This document shows, in pieces, positions 1-8,570 of a stretch of DNA of 64,000 nt (its first letter is position 1; each line of letters begins with the position of its first letter). Location of the stretch: assembly GCF_000227725.2 (NCBI RefSeq), contig NZ_MU255056.1:1642893-1706892 (forward strand), read 5' to 3'. Source of the DNA: Thiorhodospira sibirica ATCC 700588 (GTDB lineage: Bacteria; Pseudomonadota; Gammaproteobacteria; Ectothiorhodospirales; Ectothiorhodospiraceae). Under the pieces are notes generated by a model, which was not told where the DNA came from, made no database searches, and saw only the letters and a list, made by a program, of their open reading frames with translations. The translations under genes and the position numbers were made by a program.

Positions 1-98
1 CCGACCGGGGCGCTCGGCAACAGCGGCTTGATCGCCTTCCAGGCACCGTCGCTGAGGTGACTCGGGTAGCGTTTTTTTGCGTAATCTTCTTGCTGCAT
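1..98 (-). mobile_element. IS5-family transposase, N-terminal part (runs off the left edge)
   Basis: Reading the minus strand from an ATG at 98 gives MQQEDYAKKRYPSHLSDGA followed by WKAIKPLLPSAPVG. The pattern YPSxLSDxxWxxIxPLLP is the usual N-terminus of IS5-group transposases (the DUF4096 region). Only about 32 codons are inside the window, so the catalytic DDE domain cannot be judged and the gene may be intact or truncated. No terminal inverted repeat could be fixed between 99 and 246; that stretch is AT-rich and shows no gene. Confidence 0.6.
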
Positions 99-246
99 TT
101 CTGGGGCATGTGGGCCACTTCCTAGAAAAAATCGTAGGTTAAGCCATTACGCGATTAATTTCCAAACAGCCTCTAAAGCGTATGTAAACCCTATTGCTAA
201 CTGAACTTTCTAGGAGGTTTTGTATGTAAATGTTAGCGAATAGAAA

Positions 247-376
247 CCTAGGTGTAAGCTCGCCGACGGCAAGGGCAAACCCGTGAGGGGTCCTTTGAAC
301 TCCGGAGGAAACGCCCCGTGCGGACCCGCATGCGGGGTGTGGAGGCCGGGGGAGAAAAACCCCCCGGCTATCCGAT
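247..376 (+). mobile_element. 3' tail of a group II intron (domains V and VI), remnant
   Basis: Bases 312-338 fold as a domain V-like hairpin: a lower stem CGCCCCG/CGGGGTG, a two-base bulge (TG) on the 3' side only, and an upper stem TGCG/CGCA. Bases 341-373 form a second hairpin with a long GC stem and an A-rich loop, then CTATCCGAT, as in domain VI and the 3' splice end. The one-sided bulge and the adjacent DVI-like hairpin are family hallmarks. No reverse transcriptase gene or 5' intron end lies in the window, so this is a truncated relic. The first 15 bases (247-261) recur exactly at 27651-27665. Confidence 0.5.
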
Positions 377-402
377 TATAGGCTTTCTGCATCCCAAAAC
401 GC

Positions 403-3400
403 CTATCCGCCGCCGGTGCGCTTTTCTTCACGCACTCGCTTGAAAATCTCCTCAGCAAGGTGTTCATGGGCTGCTGAACGAAACTCCTTATCGGTCATCA
501 CGCGCGAAAATATATCCTCGTTGTTTTCCATGCGGTCAATGAACAGCTCATCCAGCATGCGCTCCAGAAATGCGGAGAAGTTTGGCAGGTTGTTTGCCCT
601 TGCCGCTTCAACGATTTTCTCATTTTCCTCTGCGCTTGCGGTGATCTGGTCGAAGAACAGTTGATCAGCTTCAGTAAAGTCTGTGCCAAAGCGCTCGTTG
701 AGCTTTTCGACCAGTGACGACAGCGGCACTGGCTCCTCCCGTACAGCACTGGTGCCAACGTCGGTCGGACCTTTCAGGGGGTAGGCCTTGCCAGTTCCCA
801 GTTCGATAGAACCTTCCGTCATCTGTTGCAGGCGGAAATAGCGCAAGGCCACTTCGTCGTCGAGCGCGAAGGCCTGTCCATCGCCCGGCGGGGGAAGCTT
901 GGAAAGCAGGTTGCGAACGAAGGCGTAGAATTTTTCCAGTTCGCTATCCTGATACGGAATGATCTGCGACAGAAAAGCGTAGAGATTACGGTAAGCCGTC
1001 AACTGACCACGAAACTCTTCCTGTTCCGCTTCCTCCCTGTCACTGAAGCGCGCAACCGCCGCATCAAGCACCGCATTCATGACTCGGTGATCGGAAGCCG
1101 AGTGATCCCGTTTGCTCCGATACCACACCTCTGCGAAGGCATTAACATCATCGGGCGCAAATATGGCCCAACCCAGCAGCTTGTGTTGCAGCTCGGACAA
1201 CTGGTGCGGATCGGCATTCTCGCCGACAGGCGTAGCCTCGTAGTAGGGCTTGAAGGCCTGATAGATATCGTCTTCCTCGTTGGCGAAGTCCAGCACGAAG
1301 GTACGGGCCTTGCCCGGGGCCACACGGTTGAGGCGCGACAAGGTTTGCACCGCCTGTACTCCCGCTAGCCGTTTGACCACATACATGGTCTGCAACAACG
1401 GCTGGTCGAAACCGGTCTGGTATTTTTCCGCGACCAGCAACACACGGTAATCCTCACGCTCGAAGGTTTCCGGCAGCTCACTTTCGGCAAGGCCGTCATT
1501 CATCGCGACCTCGGTGTAAGCGGAACCGGGGTCGTCTGGATCTTCAACGCTACCGGAAAAAGCGACCAGCGAGCGGATGCCGCAATAGCCGTTGTCCTTG
1601 ATATAGCGGTCAAAGGCCAGTTTGTATTTCACCGCAGCCAGCCGCGAGCCAGTCACTACCATGGCCTTGGCGCGCCCGCCCATTTCGCTCATCACATACA
1701 AGCGGAAATGCTCGACAATCACCGAAACCACTTGCCCGATATTGACCGGGTGCAATTCCAGATAGCGACTCAGGGCTTTGGCGGCCTTCTTGCGCGGTAC
1801 ATCCGGATCGTTCTCCACCTGCTTGATCAGACCGAAAAAGCGCTTGTAGGTGATGTAGTTCTGCAGCACATCCATGATGAAGCCTTCCTCGATGGCTTGA
1901 CGCATGGAGTACTCGTGAAACGGAGAGCTGCCGGAGGGGCCCGGCTCATCGAACAGGGCCTTGGTCTTGAATTTTGGCGTGGCGGTAAAAGCGAAAAAGC
2001 TAAGGTTCGGCTGCCGTGCCCGCTTCAGCGAATCCCGCAGGATCGCCGCCTTGGCCTCATCCGATAGCGCGTCGTCTTCTTCATCCGACAACTGGGCGGC
2101 AATCGCCGCCTCGATGCCATCCTTGTTCAGCATGCCCCGCAACTCGGAGGCCGTCTCGCCACTTTGGGAGGAATGCGCTTCATCCACAATCACAGCGAAA
2201 CGCTTGCCAGCGGTGCTGATCTTCACGCCTGAGCCCTTTTTCTCCAGCGTGGAAAGCGCCTGAGAGATGAAGGGAAACTTCTGCAAGGTGGTGATGATAA
2301 TTGGCGTGCCGCCAGACAGCGCCTGAGCCAGTTGCTGGGTGTTCTCGTCGATCTTCTCCACCACCCCGGTCTTGTGCTCGAACTGGTAGATAGTGTTCTG
2401 CAACTGCTGGTCCAGCACGCGGCGATCCGTTACCACCACCACCGAGTGAAAGACCTTCTGGTCTTCCGCGTCGTGCAGGCTGGCCAGCCGGTGCGCCAGC
2501 CAAGCGATGGAATTGGATTTCCCCGACCCCGCCGAGTGCTGCACCAGATAGTTGTGCCCCGAGCCATGAGCGCGCGCATGATCAACCAGCTTGCGCACCG
2601 CATCGAGCTGGTGATAACGGGGAAATATCATGGTCTCCTTGCGCACGGTGCGCGCACCCTTGTCGGTCTTGACCTGCCGCTCCTTCACCTCCAGGTGCAT
2701 GAAGCGTTGCAGGATATCCATGAGGCTGTCTTTGGCCAGCACATCATCCCACAGGTAGTGGGTTTTCCAGTTGTTCTCCACCGGCGGGTTGCCCGCGCCA
2801 TGATCATGCCCACGGTTGAAGGGCAGGAAGACGGTATCCTTGCCCTTCAGGCGCGTGGTCATCCAAGCCTCGTCCGGATCCACGGCAAAATGCACCAGGG
2901 CGCGCTTTTTGAAGGCAAATAGCAGATCGCGTTCATCGCGGTCCTGCTTGTACTGCTTGACGGCATCAGCCGCTCGCTGGCCGGTGAGCTGGTTTTTCAA
3001 TTCGGCGGTGACCACCGGCAAGCCGTTCAGGCTCAGGGTGACATCGATAATGCAGCGGCGATTCTTGCCATCGGCCTTCTTCATCACAGAGGTGAAGGCA
3101 ACTTGCCGGGTGACGGTCAAGCGGTTCAGCGCGTAGGCGGCTGCCGCCTCCGGGTTCATGCCGGAATTGGGGCGAAAGTGCGCCAGTCGGAAGGTCTTGC
3201 CGTAGCACTTGAAACCATAGCGCAGCACATGCAACGTGCCCTTGATCTCCAGCTCCTTGGCGAGACTGTCCAATACTGTCGCTCGGGTTTTGTCACCCAG
3301 CAAGGCTTCCAGTTGGCCCCATTTGGCCGCTTGGCTGTCCTGCAGAAAGCCGATCACATCCTCGGGGAACAGCGCCAGCGTTTCGTCATAACCAGTCGCT

Positions 3401-3480
3401 TCGCGCCTGTCGTAGCCGCCCACGCTGGTCAGGCCGGCTTCGATGGCGGTTTCAAAGGCGAGTTCGGAATGGCCACCCAT
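403..3480 (-). CDS. hsdR: Type I restriction enzyme, R (motor/nuclease) subunit
   Basis: The 1025-residue protein is the ATP-dependent translocase and nuclease of a type I restriction complex (R2M2S) that cuts unmethylated foreign DNA. An N-terminal nuclease motif is visible (ID...ELK, about residues 145-162). The SF2 motor follows: Walker A SAGSGKS (about 316-322), DEAH box VIVDEAHSS (about 433), motif III TATP (about 498). Length is normal for HsdR. The ATG at 3480 begins 3 bases after the stop of the preceding gene, so it is the last cistron of hsdM-hsdS-orf-hsdR. No frameshift was seen, so it is probably functional. Confidence 0.95.
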   Translation of the reverse strand: MGGHSELAFETAIEAGLTSVGGYDRREATGYDETLALFPEDVIGFLQDSQAAKWGQLEALLGDKTRATVLDSLAKELEIKGTLHVLRYGFKCYGKTFRLAHFRPNSGMNPEAAAAYALNRLTVTRQVAFTSVMKKADGKNRRCIIDVTLSLNGLPVVTAELKNQLTGQRAADAVKQYKQDRDERDLLFAFKKRALVHFAVDPDEAWMTTRLKGKDTVFLPFNRGHDHGAGNPPVENNWKTHYLWDDVLAKDSLMDILQRFMHLEVKERQVKTDKGARTVRKETMIFPRYHQLDAVRKLVDHARAHGSGHNYLVQHSAGSGKSNSIAWLAHRLASLHDAEDQKVFHSVVVVTDRRVLDQQLQNTIYQFEHKTGVVEKIDENTQQLAQALSGGTPIIITTLQKFPFISQALSTLEKKGSGVKISTAGKRFAVIVDEAHSSQSGETASELRGMLNKDGIEAAIAAQLSDEEDDALSDEAKAAILRDSLKRARQPNLSFFAFTATPKFKTKALFDEPGPSGSSPFHEYSMRQAIEEGFIMDVLQNYITYKRFFGLIKQVENDPDVPRKKAAKALSRYLELHPVNIGQVVSVIVEHFRLYVMSEMGGRAKAMVVTGSRLAAVKYKLAFDRYIKDNGYCGIRSLVAFSGSVEDPDDPGSAYTEVAMNDGLAESELPETFEREDYRVLLVAEKYQTGFDQPLLQTMYVVKRLAGVQAVQTLSRLNRVAPGKARTFVLDFANEEDDIYQAFKPYYEATPVGENADPHQLSELQHKLLGWAIFAPDDVNAFAEVWYRSKRDHSASDHRVMNAVLDAAVARFSDREEAEQEEFRGQLTAYRNLYAFLSQIIPYQDSELEKFYAFVRNLLSKLPPPGDGQAFALDDEVALRYFRLQQMTEGSIELGTGKAYPLKGPTDVGTSAVREEPVPLSSLVEKLNERFGTDFTEADQLFFDQITASAEENEKIVEAARANNLPNFSAFLERMLDELFIDRMENNEDIFSRVMTDKEFRSAAHEHLAEEIFKRVREEKRTGGG

Positions 3481-3483
3481 GGA

Positions 3484-4095
3484 TCAAATCTCCTGTACCG
3501 AGGTGTTCTGCAACTCGGCCAGCGCCTGGCCATGCACCTCATCAAAATGGTAATAGCGAATGGATGGGGCAGCGCGCAGTTGCCGATTGGGTTCAAGATA
3601 GGCATCCGGATTATCGTTCTCGGCGAAAACGAACTTGCGCAGATGGACCTTGCGCTTGTCACCCGTGTAATGCTCGATAGTGCGCTTGAGGCTGTGGACC
3701 CAGCAGGCACCTGCCTTGAGCTGCGGCACGATCTTCTCCGCGGTCAGGCTCTTGGACTTGAACTCAATACAATCGGCGCAGAACCGTTGTCCCCTAACAT
3801 AGAAAATAACGAAATCGCAGCGCTTGGACCACGGCTTTGCGGTATCGTCCAGAAAGTGAAATAGCGCTGGTTTGTTCTTCCGCTTTGCCGTCTCGAAGTC
3901 ATCATGGTCAAGCTTGAAGGCCATGCCGGAGCCCGGCAATAACAGTTCGATATTGCGTTTCTGGGGCTTGGTGTCTTCTGACCGAAAGTACTTCTCACTC
4001 AGAATGACCTTACCATCCGAACCATCATGAACGACATACTCGCTGTTTACATAGGCCTTTAGGTGCTCAAAGAAGGTGGAGGCCGCTAACGTCAT
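3484..4095 (-). CDS. Uncharacterised protein between hsdS and hsdR, possible PD-(D/E)XK nuclease fold
   Basis: The start is placed at the ATG at 4095 because it overlaps the hsdS stop as ATGA, like the hsdM/hsdS junction; this gives 203 residues. I do not recognise a named family. A stretch CDFVIFYVRG...FCADCIEFKSKSL (about residues 92-114) reads as strand, turn, strand with an Asp and a downstream E-x-K, the layout of the PD-(D/E)XK nuclease core. The rest is mixed alpha/beta with no signal peptide or membrane segment. Tight translational coupling on both sides suggests it works with the restriction complex, for instance as an accessory nuclease or a modulator, but that is inference. Confidence 0.75.
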   Translation of the reverse strand: MTLAASTFFEHLKAYVNSEYVVHDGSDGKVILSEKYFRSEDTKPQKRNIELLLPGSGMAFKLDHDDFETAKRKNKPALFHFLDDTAKPWSKRCDFVIFYVRGQRFCADCIEFKSKSLTAEKIVPQLKAGACWVHSLKRTIEHYTGDKRKVHLRKFVFAENDNPDAYLEPNRQLRAAPSIRYYHFDEVHGQALAELQNTSVQEI

Positions 4096-5363
4096 TGCAG
4101 CCCTCCGATTTGGCCCGTGACGGCGGCGGTGATTAGGGCCGAGCGGTACTTTTCTAATTGATTTATTGACTCCCGAATTCTTTCGCCTACTGCTTCGTGC
4201 TCGTTGTCCGACTGTATGCACACCTTCCAAATTGCCGATGTTTCATCTAACGGCGGCACTGGAACCCAAATATCCCTTAGCTGCTGACTATCTATGCCAC
4301 TTATCGTTACCTGCTTGGTAATCGAAAGAATTACAGCTCGACAAATAGCCGATTGGAAATAATACGATAAGAAGCCAGAGATCTTTTCGGCGTGCAAAGG
4401 TCTAATCCTAATCATCGAACTTTCAAACAAATGATCCTCTGAAAGATGGCTAATTCTTACTGACTTCCCTGAGCCTTCGAAAACCAAAGATCTGCGAGCA
4501 ATTAGAAAATCTCCTTCTTTTAGCCCCCACTTCTCAACTTCTGACGTAGAAGCCAATACCCTGTCGTTTGTGCCGCCATCAAAAGTGACTCCCCTGAAGG
4601 CTTCCCCCATTTGCACGAAAGCAACGCCATCGACGGCAAACTGATCCTTCGGTTTGTACAGTCCATTGATGGTCCCCCCGTCTAATAGGAATCGTAAACG
4701 CTTCACCTCCCAATGCGCCGGAATATCCCCCAGCCAGTTGATGCCGGAGGGCTTCATGGGGGCGTCGGGGTTGAGGCCCTTGGTGACGGCTCGGGTGATC
4801 AGGGCCTGGCGCTTTTCCGCCAGCCGGTCCAGCAGGGCGCGCTTTTTCTCGATCAGACCGTCGATGCGGGCGGTCTTTTCATCCAGAAACTGCGCGATGC
4901 GGCGTTGGGTTTTGAGGGGTGGGAAGCTTACCTGAATCGCCGCGAGCTCATCCCGAGAGAGTTCAACGAATGTTGTTCCGTTAGCAACTGCATTCAGTTC
5001 AGGGACACGAGATTTGAGCAGATAGTATAGAAATGCTCCGTCAACGCGCTCATTTGGGATAATTCCACGACAACCTTGATTAAAGGTCATTGGTTCAGCA
5101 GTGATGGCCATATGACCGATGGGTGCCCGAGTTGAGATCAGGACCGACCCAACTGGCAAGATGTTTAAATTGTTTTCTATTACCGCTTTTTCAGTAACTT
5201 GGCGTTTTGTGAGAGCGATTCTATCGCCCACTAGTTTGCCTAAGTCTTCTGGCGTCGCCCATCTTACGTCACCATCCCAGTATTCGGCTTCACCACTAGC
5301 CGGCGTAGTTCCATTCTTAATTCGTCCGAAATAACGTAGCGAGCCTGAGTAGTTTGGAATCAT
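4092..5363 (-). CDS. hsdS: Type I restriction-modification, S (specificity) subunit
   Basis: The 423-residue protein gives the methylase and the nuclease their DNA target. It has two variable target-recognition domains (about residues 1-125 and 210-345). Each is followed by a conserved helical spacer; the first contains RRIAQFLDEKTARIDGLIEK, typical of HsdS. The second spacer, near the C-terminus (LEKYRSALITAAVTGQI), is the usual ending. It overlaps hsdM by ATGA at its start and the next gene by ATGA at its end. The recognition domains are lower in GC than hsdM, as is common for these exchangeable segments. Confidence 0.93.
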   Translation of the reverse strand: MIPNYSGSLRYFGRIKNGTTPASGEAEYWDGDVRWATPEDLGKLVGDRIALTKRQVTEKAVIENNLNILPVGSVLISTRAPIGHMAITAEPMTFNQGCRGIIPNERVDGAFLYYLLKSRVPELNAVANGTTFVELSRDELAAIQVSFPPLKTQRRIAQFLDEKTARIDGLIEKKRALLDRLAEKRQALITRAVTKGLNPDAPMKPSGINWLGDIPAHWEVKRLRFLLDGGTINGLYKPKDQFAVDGVAFVQMGEAFRGVTFDGGTNDRVLASTSEVEKWGLKEGDFLIARRSLVFEGSGKSVRISHLSEDHLFESSMIRIRPLHAEKISGFLSYYFQSAICRAVILSITKQVTISGIDSQQLRDIWVPVPPLDETSAIWKVCIQSDNEHEAVGERIRESINQLEKYRSALITAAVTGQIGGLQ

Positions 5364-7537
5364 CCCACCAACCCCTTCAACAGCCCGGCAATCTCCCCTT
5401 CCAGTTCGGTAATCTCCTGTTCGATCTCCTCCAGCGGGCGCGGTGGCTTGTAGACGTAGAAGTGCCGGTTGATAGGGATTTCATAACCCACCTTCGTTTT
5501 GCTGTAGTCCACCCAGGCATCGGGCACATGGGGCAGCACCTCGCGGGCCATATAGGCGTCTATATCGTCCCTAAAGGCGGCCACCAGCTCCTCATTAGGC
5601 TTGTCCGGGCCAAACTGCATGGGCAGGGGCAGTTGGGTACCCTCGGGCAAGGGGATGTTCTCGGTGTCGCGCAATTCGCTGTCCGGCTCCGGCCTGCCCT
5701 TGCTGTCGCGGCAGATTTCCGCGTTGGGGTCGCGTTCGCCCAGGGCGTTGAAGATGGCCTTTTTGATCGGTGCCGGGAGCTTGAGGCCAGCGGCTTTGGC
5801 AGCGGCGTTCAGCTCCGCTTCGAAAACGGCGCGGTCGATGAACTGCCCCTTGGGCGCCAGGCTGGCCAATAAGGTACGAATAGCCTCTTGCTGTTGTTGC
5901 CCTTCTGCGATCTCTTTGGCAGCCGCAGCCTCATTCTTGCGCTTTTTCGACGTGGCCAGGTTGGCAAAGGCGGTCTGTTCATCCAGCCGGGCGATGCGCT
6001 CGGGCGTGGCTTCGAAGTTCATACGCAGGGGGCGCTCCACCGTCACCTTGAGAAAGCCGAACTCGCGGTTCTCGAAAATGCGGGAGACCACGCGGGTTTC
6101 GGTGTCGCCGTTGATTCTTACATCAGCGGTTTCACCGTCCTGGTAGTTGCCATAGAGGCGGGTGAGATAACGGATCTGGTCTTCGGTGATCTCGTTACGC
6201 TTGTTGTTGAGGCATTTCTTCATGCGCTGGGAAAAGCGCGTGCCGTCGATCAGTTGCACCTTGCCGCGCCGCTCCGGGGCCTTGCGGTTGGTCACCAGCC
6301 AGACATAGGTGAAGATGCCGGTGTTGTAGAAAAGCTGATCGGGCAGCGCGACAATGGCATCGAGCCAGTCGTTCTCGATGATCCAACGGCGGATATTCGA
6401 CGGCCCGGAACCGGCATCACCGGAAAACAGCGGCGAACCGTTGAAAACGATGGCGATCTTAGAGCCGACGGCGTCGTCATCCCCTTCCTTGTAGGGGTGC
6501 ATCTTGGCGATCATGTGCTGCAGGAACAGCAGGGAGCCATCGTTGATGGCGGGCAGTCCGGCACCGAAACGCCCGGCAAACCCCATCTCCTTGTGTTCTT
6601 TCTCGACGACTGTTTTCTGGTCTTTCCACTCCACGCCAAAGGGCGGGTTGGCCAGCAGGTAGTGGAACTGCTTGCCCTCGAAGCCGTCGCGGGTTTTGCC
6701 ATCGCCCAGGGTGTCACCCAGTACTATGCTGCTGGTGTCCTCGTCTTTGATCAGCATGTCTGAACAGCAGATAGCCCAGGACTCGTCGTTGTATTCCTGC
6801 CCGAACAGCGCCAGATTGGCCTGACTGTTCTGGTCGAGAATGAACTTCTCCGATTCCGACAGCATGCCGCCGGTGCCGCAGGCCGGGTCATAAATGGTGC
6901 GGTAGATGCCCGGTGTGTAAACATCATGCTCGCCGGTGTAGACCAGATTGGCCATCAGACGGATAACCTCGCGCGGGGTAAAATGGTCCCCGGCCTCTTC
7001 GTTGGCCTGCTCATTGAAGCGCATTACCAGATGCTCGAAGAGGTAACCCATTTGCAAGTTGTCGATGCGGTCTGGGTGCAGATCTACTTCGGCCATCGCC
7101 TTGACGATGGTGAACAGGCGGTTGCTGGCATCGAGCTTTTCGATCTGGTCGGTGAACTTAAAGCGCTCAAAGATGGCTCGGGCCGTAGGCGAGAAGCCAT
7201 TAATATAGGCTACCAGGTTGGGCGCGATGTTCTCCGAGTCACCCAGCAACTTCTCGAAGGTAAACGGACTGGTGTTATAGAGAGGATGGGTGCGATTCGG
7301 GTCGGCTGCCTTGCCCAGCAGCTTATCCATGGCATTTTCCGGCATACCTTGAGCAGACAGCTTCTCGTATTGCTTCAGCACCGCGTCTTTGGTGGGCTCC
7401 AACACACAATCCAGTCGTCGTAGCACAACTATAGGCAGCATGACCAAGCGGTACTGAGGGGGGCGGTAAGGGCCGCGAAGACGGTTGGCTATTTCCCAGA
7501 TGTGGCTTTTGAGTTGGTCGTGCAACTGCAAGTTCAT
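5360..7537 (-). CDS. hsdM: Type I restriction-modification, M (DNA adenine methyltransferase) subunit
   Basis: This is an N6-adenine methyltransferase subunit that, with HsdS, methylates host target sites. The SAM-binding motif YDPACGTGGML lies near residue 216 and the catalytic NPPF (LLANPPFGV) near residue 299. At 725 residues it is longer than the common 500-residue HsdM; the extra C-terminal part carries charged helices (EEIEQEITELEGEIAGLLKG) that may be a coiled coil contacting HsdS. First gene of the operon, ATG at 7537. Confidence 0.94.
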   Translation of the reverse strand: MNLQLHDQLKSHIWEIANRLRGPYRPPQYRLVMLPIVVLRRLDCVLEPTKDAVLKQYEKLSAQGMPENAMDKLLGKAADPNRTHPLYNTSPFTFEKLLGDSENIAPNLVAYINGFSPTARAIFERFKFTDQIEKLDASNRLFTIVKAMAEVDLHPDRIDNLQMGYLFEHLVMRFNEQANEEAGDHFTPREVIRLMANLVYTGEHDVYTPGIYRTIYDPACGTGGMLSESEKFILDQNSQANLALFGQEYNDESWAICCSDMLIKDEDTSSIVLGDTLGDGKTRDGFEGKQFHYLLANPPFGVEWKDQKTVVEKEHKEMGFAGRFGAGLPAINDGSLLFLQHMIAKMHPYKEGDDDAVGSKIAIVFNGSPLFSGDAGSGPSNIRRWIIENDWLDAIVALPDQLFYNTGIFTYVWLVTNRKAPERRGKVQLIDGTRFSQRMKKCLNNKRNEITEDQIRYLTRLYGNYQDGETADVRINGDTETRVVSRIFENREFGFLKVTVERPLRMNFEATPERIARLDEQTAFANLATSKKRKNEAAAAKEIAEGQQQQEAIRTLLASLAPKGQFIDRAVFEAELNAAAKAAGLKLPAPIKKAIFNALGERDPNAEICRDSKGRPEPDSELRDTENIPLPEGTQLPLPMQFGPDKPNEELVAAFRDDIDAYMAREVLPHVPDAWVDYSKTKVGYEIPINRHFYVYKPPRPLEEIEQEITELEGEIAGLLKGLVG

Positions 7538-7591
7538 TTAGGTGGTTTTCCTTTTGATATTCGTGCGCGTTTCTGTAGATAAAATTCTCAC

Positions 7592-7642
7592 CAGTGATGC
7601 GCGAGAAGCCCACGGCTAAAGCCGTGGGGAGGGTGTCAACCA
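7592..7642 (-). mobile_element. Right-end relic of an IS200/IS605-type (HEARO/IscB-like) element
   Basis: On the minus strand this reads CACCCTCCCCACGGCTTTAGCCGTGGGCTTCTCGCGCATCACTG and is directly followed by GTGA. The hairpin (CCCACGGC/GCCGTGGG) and the following TTCTCGCG match the right end of the element at 55752-56208, which ends in TTTCTCGCGGAGGAACTG before ATGA. Only the terminal hairpin is left; no RNA core or nuclease gene adjoins it. It lies in the gap between hsdM and the yefM promoter. Confidence 0.55.
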
Positions 7643-7754
7643 ACCAGATGCGCCAAGCTTTGCGTGGCGCGCTAACGTCCGGCTCACGCGCCGGTTTGGA
7701 GCTGCCAAGCAGCGGAAAATCGTTCGCTGTGCAGCCGATTGTTAAACTCTTAAT

Positions 7755-7790
7755 TGTACGTTATTCTGTACATGATAAACATCTTGTACA
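7755..7790 (+). promoter_or_regulatory. YefM-type operator: TGTACA boxes upstream of the toxin-antitoxin operon
   Basis: TGTACA occurs at 7767-7772 and 7785-7790, with a one-mismatch copy TGTACG at 7755-7760. YefM antitoxins bind palindromes with the core TGTACA to repress their own operon. The last box lies about 11 bases before the yefM start and runs into the ribosome binding site (CAGGAG), so autorepression of the downstream pair is very likely. Confidence 0.7.
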
Positions 7791-7801
7791 GGAGCGCCCC
7801 T

Positions 7802-8053
7802 ATGGATGCCATCAGCTACACAGCCGCTAGAAGCAACCTGGCAAAAACTATGGAACAGGTCTGCGAAGACCATTCTCCGGTGATCATCACCCGGAGCAAG
7901 TCGCCGTCCGTGGTAATGATCTCTCTTGAAGATTATGAGGCGTTGCAAGAGACTGCATATCTCCTGCGCGCACCAAAGAACGCCCGTCGTTTGCTGGAAT
8001 CCGTTGCCGAGCTGGAGCAAGGCGGCGGCCAAGAAAAAGAACTGCTTGAATGA
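7802..8053 (+). CDS. yefM: Antitoxin of the YefM (Phd/YefM) family
   Basis: The 83-residue antitoxin starts at the ATG at 7802, preceded by AGGAG; an in-frame upstream start lacks such a site. The N-terminal half (MDAISYTAARSNLAKTMEQV...VIITRSKSPSVVMISLEDYEAL) is the Phd/YefM DNA-binding and dimerisation domain. The acidic C-terminal tail (ELEQGGGQEKELLE) would wrap and neutralise the toxin. Its stop overlaps the toxin start (ATGA), and three TGTACA-type boxes sit in its promoter. Confidence 0.93.
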   Translation: MDAISYTAARSNLAKTMEQVCEDHSPVIITRSKSPSVVMISLEDYEALQETAYLLRAPKNARRLLESVAELEQGGGQEKELLE

Positions 8054-8304
8054 AACTCATCTTCTCCGCAAACGCCTGGGAAAATTATCTGTACTGGCAG
8101 AAAACCGACAAAAAGCTCCTGAACCGAATCAACAAGCTGATCAAGGAGACGAAACGAGAACCGTTCGCGGGCGTCGGCAAACCGGAGCCCCTCAAATACA
8201 GTGTCGCTGGTTACTGGTCCCGCCGAATTAACGACGAACACCGCATGGTCTACAAGGTGACGGATGACGCATTGCTCCTTGCCCAGTTCCGGTATCACTA
8301 CTGA
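8050..8304 (+). CDS. yoeB: mRNA interferase toxin of the YoeB family
   Basis: At 84 residues it has the normal YoeB size. YoeB is a ribosome-dependent endoribonuclease that cuts mRNA at the A site when YefM is degraded. Family signatures include ENYLYWQKTDKK, EPFAGVGKPEPLK (catalytic Glu), WSRRINDEHRMVYK (catalytic Arg) and the C-terminal RYHY with its catalytic His. All key residues are present, so it is probably active. Co-translated with yefM. Its place beside a restriction operon fits a defence/stability cluster. Confidence 0.94.
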   Translation: MKLIFSANAWENYLYWQKTDKKLLNRINKLIKETKREPFAGVGKPEPLKYSVAGYWSRRINDEHRMVYKVTDDALLLAQFRYHY

Positions 8305-8466
8305 TTTAACGTTGAGGTTCACTGCTTGCGATTGAGTGTAGCGAAATTGCAATCCATGTGTAACCGCTTGTTATGTGCAATATGGGCAGGCTATTTCTGT
8401 TCAAGCAAAGAAGCAAAAGTCCTCGGCTGTATATTTATAGCCCCATTCATGTTGCTTTCAGCTTGG

Positions 8467-8499
8467 GCGTGCTAGGCTTGATTTCAAGGCTTAGCACGC
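8467..8499. terminator. Hairpin downstream of yoeB
   Basis: The 8-bp stem GCGTGCTA/TAGCACGC encloses an inner CTTGA/TCAAG pairing. There is no T tract behind it, so a factor-independent terminator is only possible. It lies in the 266-bp gap between yoeB and the lectin-like gene, where no other feature was seen. Confidence 0.4.
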
Positions 8500-8570
8500 A
8501 GTGCTTCAGTGCAGTACGGCAAAAGCATATAGGCAATCCCTGTCACCCTTGATCTTTGTTAGGAGGCGTT

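Noticed and set aside
3103-3864. 253-codon plus-strand frame opposite hsdR and its neighbour
   Set aside because: It spans two well-supported minus-strand genes and shows no domain of its own; a shadow of their codon bias.
5888-6763. 291-codon plus-strand frame opposite hsdM
   Set aside because: Antisense shadow of hsdM; low-complexity pattern, no domain.
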